A stretch of DNA of 64,000 nt from Pseudomonas baltica (GCF_014235765.1 NZ_JACMYH010000003.1:372001-436000), one strand, 5' to 3'; counted from the first letter of the stretch, positions 38,278-46,633 are shown. Numbers and translations: made by a program. The notes: generated from the letters alone by a model not told the origin.

Positions 38278-38730
38278 TCAGCCAGGCAACGCAATCCGTC
38301 GCCCTGCGTACTCCGCCTCGGGCTGTTGTCGCTGTGCCTCGAAAGCCTCGGCCAGCACGGCCAATGAAGGCACCCCGAACAGCGCCGACTTCGGCCCCTT
38401 CAGATCCACATGCAAGAGCATCTGCTCGCTGGCGGCCAGCACCTCGTCCGCGCCTTGCAGGTGCAGCGTGTGGTACACCTGCACCCGTTTGTGGTCATGG
38501 GCCAGCACCCGCGTACGCACCTGAACCTGCGCCCCTTGTTTCACTTCATGCAGATAGTTGAGGTGACATTCCAGCGTGAACAGCGAGCGCCCGTCACGCT
38601 GCGGATCCACTCCGATCCGCAGCATGAACGCATCGGTGGCGTAGCTGAAGATCAGCAGATAGAACGCATCGCGCAGATGCCCGTTGTAGTCCACCCACTC
38701 CGCGAGCACCGGCGTCTGGTAGGTGATCAT
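38278..38730 (-). CDS. cdhB: Betainyl-CoA thioesterase (carnitine catabolism)
   Basis: 150-residue hot-dog thioesterase (4HBT type) with [20 protein letters not shown], where D-x-N-G-H is the catalytic region, and THHL-type strand [18 protein letters not shown]. In P. aeruginosa this gene follows carnitine dehydrogenase and hydrolyses betainyl-CoA to glycine betaine and CoA. The start at 38730 overlaps the cdhA stop by 4 bases. It appears last in a leftward unit cdhC-cdhA-cdhB. Ends next to a REP unit. Confidence 0.88.
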   Translation of the reverse strand: MITYQTPVLAEWVDYNGHLRDAFYLLIFSYATDAFMLRIGVDPQRDGRSLFTLECHLNYLHEVKQGAQVQVRTRVLAHDHKRVQVYHTLHLQGADEVLAASEQMLLHVDLKGPKSALFGVPSLAVLAEAFEAQRQQPEAEYAGRRIALPG

Positions 38731-39692
38731 TCGGCGAAGCTCATGCCGTGCCGGGCCTTGGTCACCCGTACCGCGTCCAGCACCGCCAGCAGGCAATCAT
38801 CGCGATAGCGCTCCAGGGCGCCGATGCTGTGTTCGCCCAGCTGCGCCGAGGTACCCGCAACCACCTCGTCGATCAGCGAGTCGGTCAGCTCCGGCGCCGG
38901 CAGGTAGGTCCAGGGCAGCTTCAGCGCCGGGCCGAACTGGTTCATGAAGTGCCGCATGCCGGCGTCGCCGCCCGCCAGGGTGTAGGTCAGAAACGTGCCC
39001 ATGAACGACCAGCGCAAACCGGCGCCGAAGCGAATGGCGTCGTCGATCTCGCCCGTGGTGGCCACGCCGTCGTTGACTAGGTGCAAGGCTTCGCGCCATA
39101 ACGCCTCAAGCAGGCGATCGGCGATGAAACCGGGCACCTCCTTGCGCACGTGCAACGGGCGCATGCCCAGGCTCTCGTACACGGCGATGGCCGCCTGGAT
39201 CGCCTCGGGAGCGGTGTGCCGGCCGCCAACCACTTCCACCAGCGGCAGCAGGTAGACCGGATTGAACGGATGGCCGACCACGCAGCGTTCCGGGTGTGTG
39301 GCGCCTTCATAGAATTCGCTGGGCAGCAGCCCTGACGTGCTGGAACCAATCAAGGCGTCGGGCTTGGCGGCGGCGCTGATTCGGGCGTGCAGGTCCAGTT
39401 TCAGTTCCAGCCGTTCTGGCGCGCTTTCCTGGATGAAGTCGGCGTCGCGCACACAGTCCTCGACGGTGGTGACAAAGCGCAGCCGCGACTGCGCTGCACC
39501 CGCCGCCAGGCCTTGCTTGACCAGGGCCGGCCAGGCGTTGGCGACGCGTTGGCGCAAGGCGGCTTCGGCGCCGGGCGCAGGGTCCCAGGCCACTACGTCT
39601 AGGCCATGGGCCAGGGCGCGGGCGACCCAGCCGCTGCCGATGACACCGCTGCCCAGGGCGGCGAAGGTTTTTATGTGGGTGATGAAAGTCAT
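38727..39692 (-). CDS. cdhA: L-carnitine dehydrogenase
   Basis: NAD+-dependent oxidation of L-carnitine to 3-dehydrocarnitine. 321 residues of the 3-hydroxyacyl-CoA dehydrogenase fold: Rossmann motif [20 protein letters not shown], then [31 protein letters not shown] (catalytic His in HPFNP) and [20 protein letters not shown]. The length matches bacterial carnitine dehydrogenases that lack the fused thioesterase; here the thioesterase is the separate, overlapping cdhB. Neighbours cdhC, caiX and cdhR complete the pathway. Confidence 0.93.
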   Translation of the reverse strand: MTFITHIKTFAALGSGVIGSGWVARALAHGLDVVAWDPAPGAEAALRQRVANAWPALVKQGLAAGAAQSRLRFVTTVEDCVRDADFIQESAPERLELKLDLHARISAAAKPDALIGSSTSGLLPSEFYEGATHPERCVVGHPFNPVYLLPLVEVVGGRHTAPEAIQAAIAVYESLGMRPLHVRKEVPGFIADRLLEALWREALHLVNDGVATTGEIDDAIRFGAGLRWSFMGTFLTYTLAGGDAGMRHFMNQFGPALKLPWTYLPAPELTDSLIDEVVAGTSAQLGEHSIGALERYRDDCLLAVLDAVRVTKARHGMSFAE

Positions 39693-39726
39693 GGGTCATT
39701 CCTGGAGAGGTGTGTGGGGGATGCGG

Positions 39727-39810
39727 GCCTCTTCGCGGGCAGAGCCCGCTCCCACATGGGATCTTTGTGGGAGCGGGGCGGGCGGCGAAGCTGCTACCCG
39801 CGAAGAGGCC
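39727..39810. repeat. REP family B inverted pair
   Basis: GCCTCTTCGCGGGCAGAGCC + CGCTCCCACA on the left and TGTGGGAGCGGGGCGGGC...CCGCGAAGAGGC on the right, between cdhA and cdhC. Confidence 0.88.
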
Positions 39811-39828
39811 TGGAGAGCACCAAAAAAA

Positions 39829-40713
39829 TCAGCGGCTGACGAGGTTCATCTTTTTCCGCCCTTCGGCCGGTGTCAGCACCCGGGCGCCCAGCCGGGTAAG
39901 GATCTCGCCGGCGCGTTCGACCAATTGACCGTTCGTGGCCAGCACGCCTTTCTCCAGCCAGATGTTGTCTTCCAGCCCGACCCGTACGTTGCCGCCCAGC
40001 AGCACCGCCTGCGCGGCCATGGGCATCTGCATGCGACCGATGCCGAAGCCGGCCCACACCGCGTCTGCCGGCAAGTTGTCGACCATGGCCTTCATGGTGG
40101 TGGTATCGGCCGGCGCACCCCATGGAATGCCCAGGCACAACTGGAACAGCGGATCGTGCAGCAAGCCTTCCTTGATCATCTGCTTGGCGAACCACAGGTG
40201 GCCGGTGTCGAAGATTTCCAGCTCGGCCTTCACGCCCAGCTCGGTGATGCGTTTGGCACCGGCACGCAATTGTGCGGGGGTGGAGACGTAGATGCTGTTG
40301 CCGTCGCCGAAATTGAGGGTGCCGCAATCCAGGGTGCAGATCTCCGGCAGCAACGCTTCGACGTGAGCCAGGCGCGCCAGCGGGCCGATCAGGTCGGTGC
40401 CGGGGCCGAACGCCATCGGCGTTTCCCCAGGGCCGATCTCGAGGTCGCCACCCATGCCGGCGGTGAGGTTGACGATGATGTCGATGTCGGCCTCGCGAAT
40501 GCGCTCCATGACTTCCCGGTACAGCGCCACGTCGCGGCTGAAGCGGCCGGTCTGTGGGTCGCGGACATGGCAGTGCACGACCGTGGCGCCCGCCTTGGCT
40601 GCCTCTACGGCGGCGGCGGCGATCTGTTTCGGCGTGACCGGAACATGCGGGCTTTTCGCGGTGGTGTCGCCAGCACCGGTCAAAGCGCAGGTGATGATGA
40701 CGTCGTGGTTCAT
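39829..40713 (-). CDS. cdhC: Dehydrocarnitine cleavage enzyme (BKACE family)
   Basis: 294-residue zinc-dependent beta-keto acid cleavage enzyme. It condenses 3-dehydrocarnitine with acetyl-CoA to give acetoacetate and betainyl-CoA. Family features are [19 protein letters not shown], the metal-binding [19 protein letters not shown] (His-x-His), INLTAG-type strand [12 protein letters not shown], and the C-terminal [25 protein letters not shown] enzymes share one fold over many substrates; the cdhA/cdhB/caiX/cdhR context assigns carnitine. Separated from cdhA by a REP pair of about 115 bases. Confidence 0.93.
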   Translation of the reverse strand: MNHDVIITCALTGAGDTTAKSPHVPVTPKQIAAAAVEAAKAGATVVHCHVRDPQTGRFSRDVALYREVMERIREADIDIIVNLTAGMGGDLEIGPGETPMAFGPGTDLIGPLARLAHVEALLPEICTLDCGTLNFGDGNSIYVSTPAQLRAGAKRITELGVKAELEIFDTGHLWFAKQMIKEGLLHDPLFQLCLGIPWGAPADTTTMKAMVDNLPADAVWAGFGIGRMQMPMAAQAVLLGGNVRVGLEDNIWLEKGVLATNGQLVERAGEILTRLGARVLTPAEGRKKMNLVSR

Positions 40714-40760
40714 TGCAGGGTTCCTTGAGGAGTGTGTCTGATGTAACGCGGTTGTCGCCG

Positions 40761-40965
40761 GACGCGGCTTGCGCCGCTGCTACAGGGGATCGCGGTGTGT
40801 CCGGCAGAGCGCGGTTGTTCCCGCACGTACAAGGCAGGCGCAGTGTTCTGTAGCAGCGGCGCGAGCCGCGTCGGCGGTATTGCGGTGTAACTGATGCAGC
40901 GCGGTTGTTCCCGGACGTACAAGGCAGGCGCGCTGTTCTGTAGCAGCGGCGCGAGCCGCGTTGGC
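40761..40965. repeat. REP family C cluster with a 90-bp direct duplication
   Basis: GACGCGGCTTGCGCCGCTGC at 40761, then two inverted copies TGTAGCAGCGGCGCGAGCC (about 40849 and 40939). The segment starting AGCGCGGTTGTTCCCG (about 40808 and 40898) is repeated with a 90-base period. Lies between cdhC and caiX. Confidence 0.85.
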
Positions 40966-41035
40966 GGTATCTGCGGTGTGGCTGATGCAGCGCGGTCTTG
41001 TTCATCTACCGTGGTGAACCATTCGCGGGTAGAAC

Positions 41036-41106
41036 CCGCTCCCACAAAATCCGCTGCCACAAAACCTGCTGCCACAAAACCTGCTCCCACAGAACCTGAT
41101 GCCACA
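41036..41106. repeat. 15-bp tandem repeat grown from a REP half-element
   Basis: 4.7 copies of a 15-base unit (consensus CTGCTGCCACAAAAC) starting inside a canonical family B arm TTCGCGGGTAGAACCCGCTC at 41022. Unit variants differ at 1-4 positions. Directly precedes the caiX stop region. Confidence 0.85.
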
Positions 41107-41130
41107 GGCGGCGCTGCTACAGGGGTGCGT

Positions 41131-42051
41131 TCAAGCGGCGGGTTTGCCGTCGAAGGTGGTGACGCCTTGCAGCCAGCGCTGGCGGTCCTGAGGGTGGTCC
41201 TTGAGCCATTGCCGTGCCGAGTCGAAGGCGTCCTTGTGCTCCAGCAGCGGCTGCATCATTCGGCTTTCGTCGGCGGCCGTGAAAGTCAGGTTGCCTAGCA
41301 GCTTGTCCACGTTCGGGCAGCGGCTGGCGTAGTCCGGTGCGGTCACTGTCCACACAGTGGCCATGCCCTCGTTCGGGCCCAGGGCATCTTCACTGCCGCT
41401 CAGGTAGGTCATGTCCTGATTGACGTTCATCGGGTGCGGTGCCCACCCGAAGAACACGATGGCCTCGTTGCGCTTCACCGCGCGCGTCACCGCCGAGAGC
41501 ATGCCGGCTTCACTGGACTCCACCAGTTGAAAGTCGCCCAGGCCGAAGCGGTTCTTGGCGATCATGTCCTTGATCTGGGTGTTGGCGCCCGACCCCGGTT
41601 CGATACCGTAGATCTTGCCGCCCAGTTCCTTCTTGAATTTGGCAATGTCGGCGAAGCTTTTCAGGCCTTTGTCGGCCAGGTAGGTCGGCACGGCCAACGT
41701 GGCGCGGGCGTCCTTCAAGCTGGGCTCGGCCAGCACGCGGACCTGCTTCTGTTCCACGAAGGGAGTGATGGTCTGGGTCATCAACGGGTTCCAGTAACCC
41801 AGAAACATGTCCAGGCGCTGGTCGCGGATACCGGCGAAGATGATCTGCTGGGACGCGCTGGTCTGTTTGACGCTGTAGCCCAGGTCGTCGAGCAGCACCT
41901 GGGTCATGGCGCTGGTGGCGATCACGTCGGTCCAGTTGACTACGCCCAGGCGCACGTTCTTGCAACTGGCCGGTTCCGCGGCGCTGGCCGTGCCGGTCAA
42001 CAGCGCGGTACCGGTAAGCATCAGCAGGCAGCAGCTGATCAATCTGTTCAT
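41131..42051 (-). CDS. caiX: Carnitine-binding periplasmic protein
   Basis: 306-residue ProX/OpuAC-type binding protein with a signal peptide (MNRLISCCLLMLTGTALL, cleavage after TASA). Shares the layout of CbcX: VNWTDVIATSAMTQVLLDDL, FLGYWNPLMTQTITPF, VFFGWAPHPMNVNQDM, with Trp residues suited to a quaternary amine. In P. aeruginosa CaiX binds carnitine and works with the CbcWV core. It has no own permease here either; CbcWV lies about 9 kb away. Divergent from cdhR, whose candidate site lies in between. Confidence 0.9.
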   Translation of the reverse strand: MNRLISCCLLMLTGTALLTGTASAAEPASCKNVRLGVVNWTDVIATSAMTQVLLDDLGYSVKQTSASQQIIFAGIRDQRLDMFLGYWNPLMTQTITPFVEQKQVRVLAEPSLKDARATLAVPTYLADKGLKSFADIAKFKKELGGKIYGIEPGSGANTQIKDMIAKNRFGLGDFQLVESSEAGMLSAVTRAVKRNEAIVFFGWAPHPMNVNQDMTYLSGSEDALGPNEGMATVWTVTAPDYASRCPNVDKLLGNLTFTAADESRMMQPLLEHKDAFDSARQWLKDHPQDRQRWLQGVTTFDGKPAA

Positions 42052-42142
42052 GATGGCTCCCTCAGGCGGCAGTTCGAATTGTTATGGGGGCGGCGTCTGC
42101 GCGCCGTTTGCATAAGGTACGCAGGCCATTGCCGGAAAAAAC

Positions 42143-42176
42143 GCACTGCGGCGACCGGCTCTTGCACAGTGGCGAC
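42143..42176. promoter_or_regulatory. Paired 13-bp direct repeats, 21-bp spacing (CdhR-site candidate)
   Basis: GCACTGCGGCGAC (42143-42155) and GCACAGTGGCGAC (42164-42176), 11 of 13 identical, 21 bases apart. Located in the caiX-cdhR divergent gap, 92 bases upstream of caiX. Same geometry as the cbcX/gbdR pair but different sequence. CdhR binding is inference. Confidence 0.6.
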
Positions 42177-42203
42177 GTGGTGGGTATTAGTGGTGTTTCA
42201 CAG

Positions 42204-42266
42204 AGGCCCTCTTCGCGGGCAGAGGGCGCGCCGCCCGCCCCGCTTCCACAGGATCGCGCTGTGGGA
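42204..42266. repeat. REP family B element upstream of cdhR
   Basis: GCCCTCTTCGCGGGCAGAGG...CCCGCTTCCACA with a partial right arm, 30 bases before the cdhR start. It lies within the cdhR leader or promoter. Confidence 0.75.
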
Positions 42267-42296
42267 TCGCTGCCCGCAGAACTCACAGAGCACACC

Positions 42297-43244
42297 ATGG
42301 CCCAAGACTTCAATTTCCTGTTGCTGCCCGGATTTTCCGCAATCGGTTTCATCTCGGCGATCGAGCCTCTGCGCGTGGCCAACCGCTTTCGCGGCGAGCT
42401 GTACCGGTGGCAGGTGCTGAGCCTGGACGGCGGCGCGGTACTGGCCAGCAACGGCATGTCGGTGAATGCCGATGGGGGACTCGGGCCGCTGACCAAGGGC
42501 GTGACGTTGTTGGTGGTGGCGGGCTTCGAGCCGCTGGCAGCCTTTGATGCAACGCTGCGCGATTGGCTGCGGCGGCTGGATCGCGAGGGCGTGACCCTGG
42601 GCGGTATCGACACCGGCAGTTTCGTCCTGGCCGAGGCGGGCCTGCTCGAGCGCCACCGCGTGGCGCTGCACTGGGAGGCCTTGGATGCTTTTCGCGAATC
42701 CTACCCCGCGCTCAGCGCCAGCCAGGAGCTGTTCGAGACCGACAGCCTGCGCATCACCTGCGCCGGCGGTACTGCCTGCATCGATCTGATGCTCGATCTG
42801 ATCGGCCAGGCCCATGGCAGCTCGCTGGCCATCCAGGTGTCCGAGCAGTTCGTGGTGGGGCGCATTCGCCCGCGCAAGGACCACCAGCGCATGGAAATCG
42901 CTTCACGCTACGGCCTCAGCAACAAAAAACTGGTGCAGGTGATCGGCGAGATGGAACAGCACACCGAGCCGCCGCTGAGCACCTTGCAGCTGGCCGAACT
43001 GGCCAAGGTCACTCGCCGCCAGCTGGAGCGCTTGTTCCGCCTGCATCTGAACGACACCCCGAGCAACTTCTACCTGCGCCTGCGCCTGGAAAAAGCCCGG
43101 CAGCTGCTGCGCCAGACCCAGATGAGCGTGCTGGAGGTGAGCATTGCCTGCGGTTTCGACTCGCCGTCTTATTTCACCCGCAGCTACCGGGCGCGCTTTG
43201 CCCGCTGCCCGCGTGAAGATCGGCGCGGGCGCGAGTCGGGGTAG
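42297..43244 (+). CDS. cdhR: GATase1-like AraC-family carnitine regulator CdhR
   Basis: 315 residues, related to GbdR. A DJ-1/PfpI-type domain (residues 5-190: NFLLLPGFSAIGFISAIEPL, GGIDTGSFVLAEAGL with Thr/Gly where GbdR has Cys-Thr) is followed by an AraC DNA-binding domain (LAELAKVTRRQLERLFRLHL; SVLEVSIACGFDSPSYFTRS). In P. aeruginosa CdhR senses carnitine-related compounds and activates caiX-cdhCAB. The start at 42297 follows AGAG. Upstream in-frame codons run through a REP element and are not native. Confidence 0.92.
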   Translation: MAQDFNFLLLPGFSAIGFISAIEPLRVANRFRGELYRWQVLSLDGGAVLASNGMSVNADGGLGPLTKGVTLLVVAGFEPLAAFDATLRDWLRRLDREGVTLGGIDTGSFVLAEAGLLERHRVALHWEALDAFRESYPALSASQELFETDSLRITCAGGTACIDLMLDLIGQAHGSSLAIQVSEQFVVGRIRPRKDHQRMEIASRYGLSNKKLVQVIGEMEQHTEPPLSTLQLAELAKVTRRQLERLFRLHLNDTPSNFYLRLRLEKARQLLRQTQMSVLEVSIACGFDSPSYFTRSYRARFARCPREDRRGRESG

Positions 43245-43275
43245 GTCGTTGCCCGTGCAGCGGCTGTACCGACGC

Positions 43276-43438
43276 CTTCGCGGCCACTGGCCGCTCCTAC
43301 GGAAGACTGTTATCCCTCTGCCTTCGCGGCCACTGGCCGCTCCTGCGGAAGGACTGTGATCCCTCTACCGCCTGGGGCACTGGCCGCTCCTGCGGATGGA
43401 ATGTGTGCGTGTCGTAGGAGCGGTCTGTGGCCGCGAAG
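43276..43438. repeat. REP family A degenerate cluster
   Basis: Three right arms TTCGCGGCCACTGGCCGCTC (the third decayed) and one left arm GTAGGAGCGGTCTGTGGCCG, between cdhR and the small secreted protein. Confidence 0.8.
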
Positions 43439-43528
43439 GCGCCGGTAGGGCCAATGCATATGTACCGTTCTGGCACGGCAGGCGGCCGCTAACCTGCGCG
43501 CTCATTCAGCGATAAAGGAATCATCGAA

Positions 43529-43786
43529 ATGAGCAAGCAAGTCATGGGTGCGCCAATTCTGGCAGTGGCTCTTCTGGCATTGGCCGGGCCGGCAGCGGCG
43601 GCGTGGTACGACTGCCGGGTCATCGACAACCAGGCCGACGACGCCTGGAACAACACCCTGGTGGATCTGCCGGTAGAAGCCGACAGCCTGGCGGATGCCG
43701 AGCACAAGACCCGTGCGTTCGTGGCGCAGGACCCCAGCAATCCGACCGACATCGGCCTGGACTGCCGGGTAAACGAGGAGGAATGA
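43529..43786 (+). CDS. Small secreted hypothetical protein
   Basis: 85 residues. Signal peptide of about 24 residues (MSKQVMGAPILAVALLALAG then PAAAA-W). The mature part has two Cys (YDCRVIDN and LDCRVNEEE, the same C-R-V pattern repeated) and an acidic tail. No known domain. AAAGGA lies nine bases upstream of the ATG. Probably periplasmic. Alone between cdhR and a convergent DUF3010 gene. Confidence 0.6.
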   Translation: MSKQVMGAPILAVALLALAGPAAAAWYDCRVIDNQADDAWNNTLVDLPVEADSLADAEHKTRAFVAQDPSNPTDIGLDCRVNEEE

Positions 43787-43805
43787 AAGACGACTGTTGA
43801 CCGTT

Positions 43806-44228
43806 TCAGCGCGCCTTGAGCAATACCGCGCAGGCAGCCTTGTAGGCTTCGTGCTGGTATTTGTTCAAGCTGCCTGGCAGCTCAACCAGCTTCTTGGCCT
43901 GGGCGCTGATGGTCTGCGGCGACACCAGCACTGCCTCGCAGCCTTCGAGCAGCTGCAGCACGCCTTCGATCTTGAAGGTGGTCGGCCCGCCGGCGAACTC
44001 GCCTTTCTTGCCGCGCTTCTTGATGGCGAGCATCTTCAACCCGTTGTCGCCGACGAAAGCGGCCACCTGTTCGCGAAACTGCCGCACGTTCGCCGCGATG
44101 TCATCGTCTTCCAGCGCGATCTTCTTGAGGGAAGTGGGAAGATGCGCCAAGTCGGCACCGTCGAATTCCACCACTGCAAAGATCGCTTCGCTGCCCTTGA
44201 TCTCGACCCCGACTATTTTAACGCTCAC
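43806..44228 (-). CDS. DUF3010 family protein
   Basis: 140 residues starting at GTG (44228), whose GTGA overlaps the stop of the upstream LprI-type gene; a longer reading through that gene is less likely. Sequence SVKIVGVEIKGSEAIFAVVE, then LKMLAIKKRGKKGEFAGGPT and C-terminal LNKYQHEAYKAACAVLL fits DUF3010, a small cytosolic family of unknown role. No signal peptide. Coupled with the LprI-type gene. Confidence 0.7.
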   Translation of the reverse strand: MSVKIVGVEIKGSEAIFAVVEFDGADLAHLPTSLKKIALEDDDIAANVRQFREQVAAFVGDNGLKMLAIKKRGKKGEFAGGPTTFKIEGVLQLLEGCEAVLVSPQTISAQAKKLVELPGSLNKYQHEAYKAACAVLLKAR

Positions 44229-44626
44229 TCCAGGCCCACCGATTGCAGGAATTCGGAACGCTCGTCGCTTTTCTGCGCGCGACAATCGTTCTGGGCAATG
44301 TCATAGGCCTTGGTGCCTTTGCCGGCATTGACCGTGTACACGTCGCAATCGGCATCGCGCGACTTGGCCCACAGGTCCTGGGCGCTCTTGAGCCTGTCGG
44401 TGAACGCCTTGAGTTCGGGCGAGCCTTTGGGGAACTGGGAGTTGATGCGGTCGAGCAGGTCGGTGTACGACTCGCTCATCTCGGTTTCCGATGTCTTGCG
44501 GTTGTAGGCCGAGCAATCGTAGCTCTGCTGATCGGTTTCGACGTTATCGCACGGGGTGGGGCCGTCGGACTCTTCTGCCTGGGCGGCGAAGGACAGCAGG
44601 GCAAGCATCAGCAGCGTGAGTCTCAT
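44225..44626 (-). CDS. LprI-type lysozyme inhibitor domain protein
   Basis: 133-residue exported protein: signal peptide (MRLTLLMLALLSFAAQA), mature part with six Cys in the LprI pattern (CDNV, YDCSAY, DADCDVY, QNDCRAQ) and the helix KAFTDRLKSAQDLWAKSRDA. LprI domains bind or inhibit lysozyme in some bacteria. Here the role is inferred. The DUF3010 gene follows by translational overlap. It is the second lysozyme-inhibitor-like gene in the window. Confidence 0.75.
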   Translation of the reverse strand: MRLTLLMLALLSFAAQAEESDGPTPCDNVETDQQSYDCSAYNRKTSETEMSESYTDLLDRINSQFPKGSPELKAFTDRLKSAQDLWAKSRDADCDVYTVNAGKGTKAYDIAQNDCRAQKSDERSEFLQSVGLE

Positions 44627-44774
44627 GAGGATCTACCTAACCCGTTGAGCAGGACAATTGCCGCTGATTCTGTCTCAGGGGCGCTGGAAAGCATAGGGGC
44701 GCAGCGATGCCAGGCGGTTTATTTCATGCAGTGGCACGACCAAGCAGGTCTCCCCTGCAAGGGGGGTGGTCATC

Positions 44775-44839
44775 TTTTGCATCGTGCGTTGACGCTTTCG
44801 GCAATTCCCCTGTCGTTTTTGCATCCGGTCGCCCTGTCG
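44775..44839 (+). promoter_or_regulatory. Phased direct repeats upstream of the dgc operon
   Basis: TTTTGCATC occurs at 44775-44783 and 44817-44825, exactly 42 bases (four helical turns) apart. A weaker TTTCGGCAA lies halfway at 44796. A second repeat CCCTGTCG occurs at 44808 and 44832. The dipeptidase gene starts at 44913. GbdR control of this operon is known in P. aeruginosa; which repeat is bound is unknown. Confidence 0.4.
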
Positions 44840-44912
44840 CGCAGGCATATGCTGGCTCCATGAAGCGCCGACATACGATTCGGCGCCTGACTTGCCTGAT
44901 GGGGACTGCCCG

Positions 44913-45890
44913 ATGAGCCCAGCCGAACTGCACGCCGACAGCATCGTCATCGACGGGCTGATCATTGCCAAATGGAACCGCGAACTGTTCGAGGACATGC
45001 GCAAGGGCGGTCTGACCATGGCCAACTGCACGGTGTCGGTGTGGGAAGGTTTCCAGGCCACCATCGACAGCATCTGCAAGAGCCAGAAGCTGATGCGCGA
45101 GAACAGCGACCTGGTGATGCCCGTGCGCAGCACCGCCGACATCCGCAAGGCCAAGGAAACCGGCAAGACCGGCATCCTCTTCGGCTTCCAGAATGCCCAC
45201 GCCTACGAAGACCAGATCGGCTACGTGGAAGTGTTCAAGCAGCTGGGCGTGGGCATCGTGCAGATGTGCTACAACACCCAGAACCTGGTAGGTACCGGCT
45301 GCTACGAGCGCGACGGCGGCCTGTCCGGATTCGGCCGCGAGATCGTTGCCGAGATGAACCGCGTCGGCGTGATGTGCGACCTGTCCCACGTCGGCTCCAA
45401 GACCAGCGAAGAAGTCATCCTCGAGTCGAAAAAGCCGGTGTGCTACTCCCATTGCCTGCCGTCGGGCCTCAAGGAGCACCCGCGCAACAAGTCCGATGAA
45501 GAGCTGAAATTCATCGCCGACCATGGTGGCTTCGTCGGCGTGACCATGTTCGCGCCTTTCTTGGCCAAGGGTATCGATTCGACCATCGACGACTACGCCG
45601 AAGCCATCGAATACACCATGAACATCGTCGGTGAAGACGCCATCGGCATCGGCACCGACTTCACCCAGGGCCACGGCCAGGACTTCTTCGAATACCTGAC
45701 CCACGACAAGGGCTACGCCCGCCGCCTGACCAGCTTCGGCAAGATCATCAATCCGCTGGGCATCCGCACCGTGGGCGAGTTCCCCAACCTGACCGAAACC
45801 CTGCTCAAGCGCGGCCACAGCGAACGCGTGGTGCGCAAGATCATGGGCGAGAACTGGGTCAATGTCCTCAAGGACGTCTGGGGCGAGTGA
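44913..45890 (+). CDS. M19 membrane-dipeptidase homologue with altered metal site
   Basis: 325 residues, in the place of PA5396 upstream of dgcA. The family fold is seen in GFQNAHAYEDQIGYVEVFKQ, DLSHVGSKTSEEVILES and PVCYSHCLPSGLKEHPRNKS, which include the later metal His residues. The N-terminal HxD metal ligands of M19 dipeptidases (normally D-G-H-N-D) are replaced: the segment reads VIDGLIIAKWNREL. It may therefore bind one metal or act on an unusual substrate. GGGGA lies seven bases upstream of the ATG at 44913. First gene of the unit leading to dgcA, dgcB and the Etf genes. Confidence 0.8.
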   Translation: MSPAELHADSIVIDGLIIAKWNRELFEDMRKGGLTMANCTVSVWEGFQATIDSICKSQKLMRENSDLVMPVRSTADIRKAKETGKTGILFGFQNAHAYEDQIGYVEVFKQLGVGIVQMCYNTQNLVGTGCYERDGGLSGFGREIVAEMNRVGVMCDLSHVGSKTSEEVILESKKPVCYSHCLPSGLKEHPRNKSDEELKFIADHGGFVGVTMFAPFLAKGIDSTIDDYAEAIEYTMNIVGEDAIGIGTDFTQGHGQDFFEYLTHDKGYARRLTSFGKIINPLGIRTVGEFPNLTETLLKRGHSERVVRKIMGENWVNVLKDVWGE

Positions 45891-46030
45891 ATACCTCTGG
45901 AGCCTACTGCGCTCGCCGATAGCTGCGTCAGGTCCTCGCGAAAAGCTCGCCGTATCTCGGTACTGTCTCGCCTTTCGCTCCGGTCCTTCCTTGCTCTCGA
46001 CGTGCTCGCTACGGCTCCAAAGGCATTCAC
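45887..46030. mobile_element. Imperfect 144-bp palindromic element with 18-bp terminal inverted repeats
   Basis: GTGAATACCTCTGGAGCC (45887) and, at the other end, the complement of GTGAATGCCTTTGGAGCC (46030), 16 of 18 identical. The interior has lower-scoring inverted similarity, and the element begins within the dipeptidase stop codon. It looks like a MITE or large non-coding palindrome. No transposase or clear target duplication is seen. Confidence 0.5.
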
Positions 46031-46102
46031 ACAACTGTCTATCTACGAGCAAAGCGATTGTGCGTTGCTTGCTCGAATCATGTTTATCGGAGATCACTCA
46101 CC

Positions 46103-46633
46103 ATGGCCAAGATCGCCCCGCAACTGCCCATCGAAGTCGACAGCGAAACCGGTATCTGGACCTCCGACGCCCTGCCCATGCTGTACGTGCCGCGTCACTT
46201 CTTCGTCAACAACCACATGGGCATCGAAGAGGTGCTGGGCGCCGACGCCTACGCCGAGATTCTCTACAAGGCGGGCTACAAATCCGCCTGGCATTGGTGC
46301 GAGAAAGAAGCCGAGTGCCATGGCCTGGAAGGCGTCGCGGTGTTCGAGCACTACATGAAGCGTCTGTCGCAGCGCGGCTGGGGCCTGTTCAAGATCCGGG
46401 ACATCGACCTGGACCAGGGCACCTGTAGCGTCAAGCTGGAACATTCCGCCTTCGTCTACGTGTACGGCAAGGTCGGACGCAAGGTCGACTACATGTTCAC
46501 CGGCTGGTTCGCCGGCGCCATGGACCAGATTCTCGCCGCTCGCGGCAGCAGCATTCGTACCGTCGCCGAGCAAGTGTACGGCGGCTCCGAAGAAGGCCAC
46601 GAAGATGGCCTCTTCACCGTGAAACCGTTGTAA
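46103..46633 (+). CDS. DUF5943 family protein of the dimethylglycine operon
   Basis: 176-residue cytosolic protein equivalent to PA5397. Conserved stretch: SDALPMLYVPRHFFVNNHMG, then HWCEKEAECHGLEG and a C-terminal half resembling a V4R-like small-molecule domain (EHSAFVYVYGKVGRKVDYMF, TGWFAGAMDQILAARGS). It lies between the dipeptidase homologue and dgcA with an 18-base gap to dgcA, so it is cotranscribed with the dimethylglycine genes. No role is known; a sensor or accessory factor is possible. The start at 46103 has a weak GGAGA upstream. Confidence 0.8.
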   Translation: MAKIAPQLPIEVDSETGIWTSDALPMLYVPRHFFVNNHMGIEEVLGADAYAEILYKAGYKSAWHWCEKEAECHGLEGVAVFEHYMKRLSQRGWGLFKIRDIDLDQGTCSVKLEHSAFVYVYGKVGRKVDYMFTGWFAGAMDQILAARGSSIRTVAEQVYGGSEEGHEDGLFTVKPL

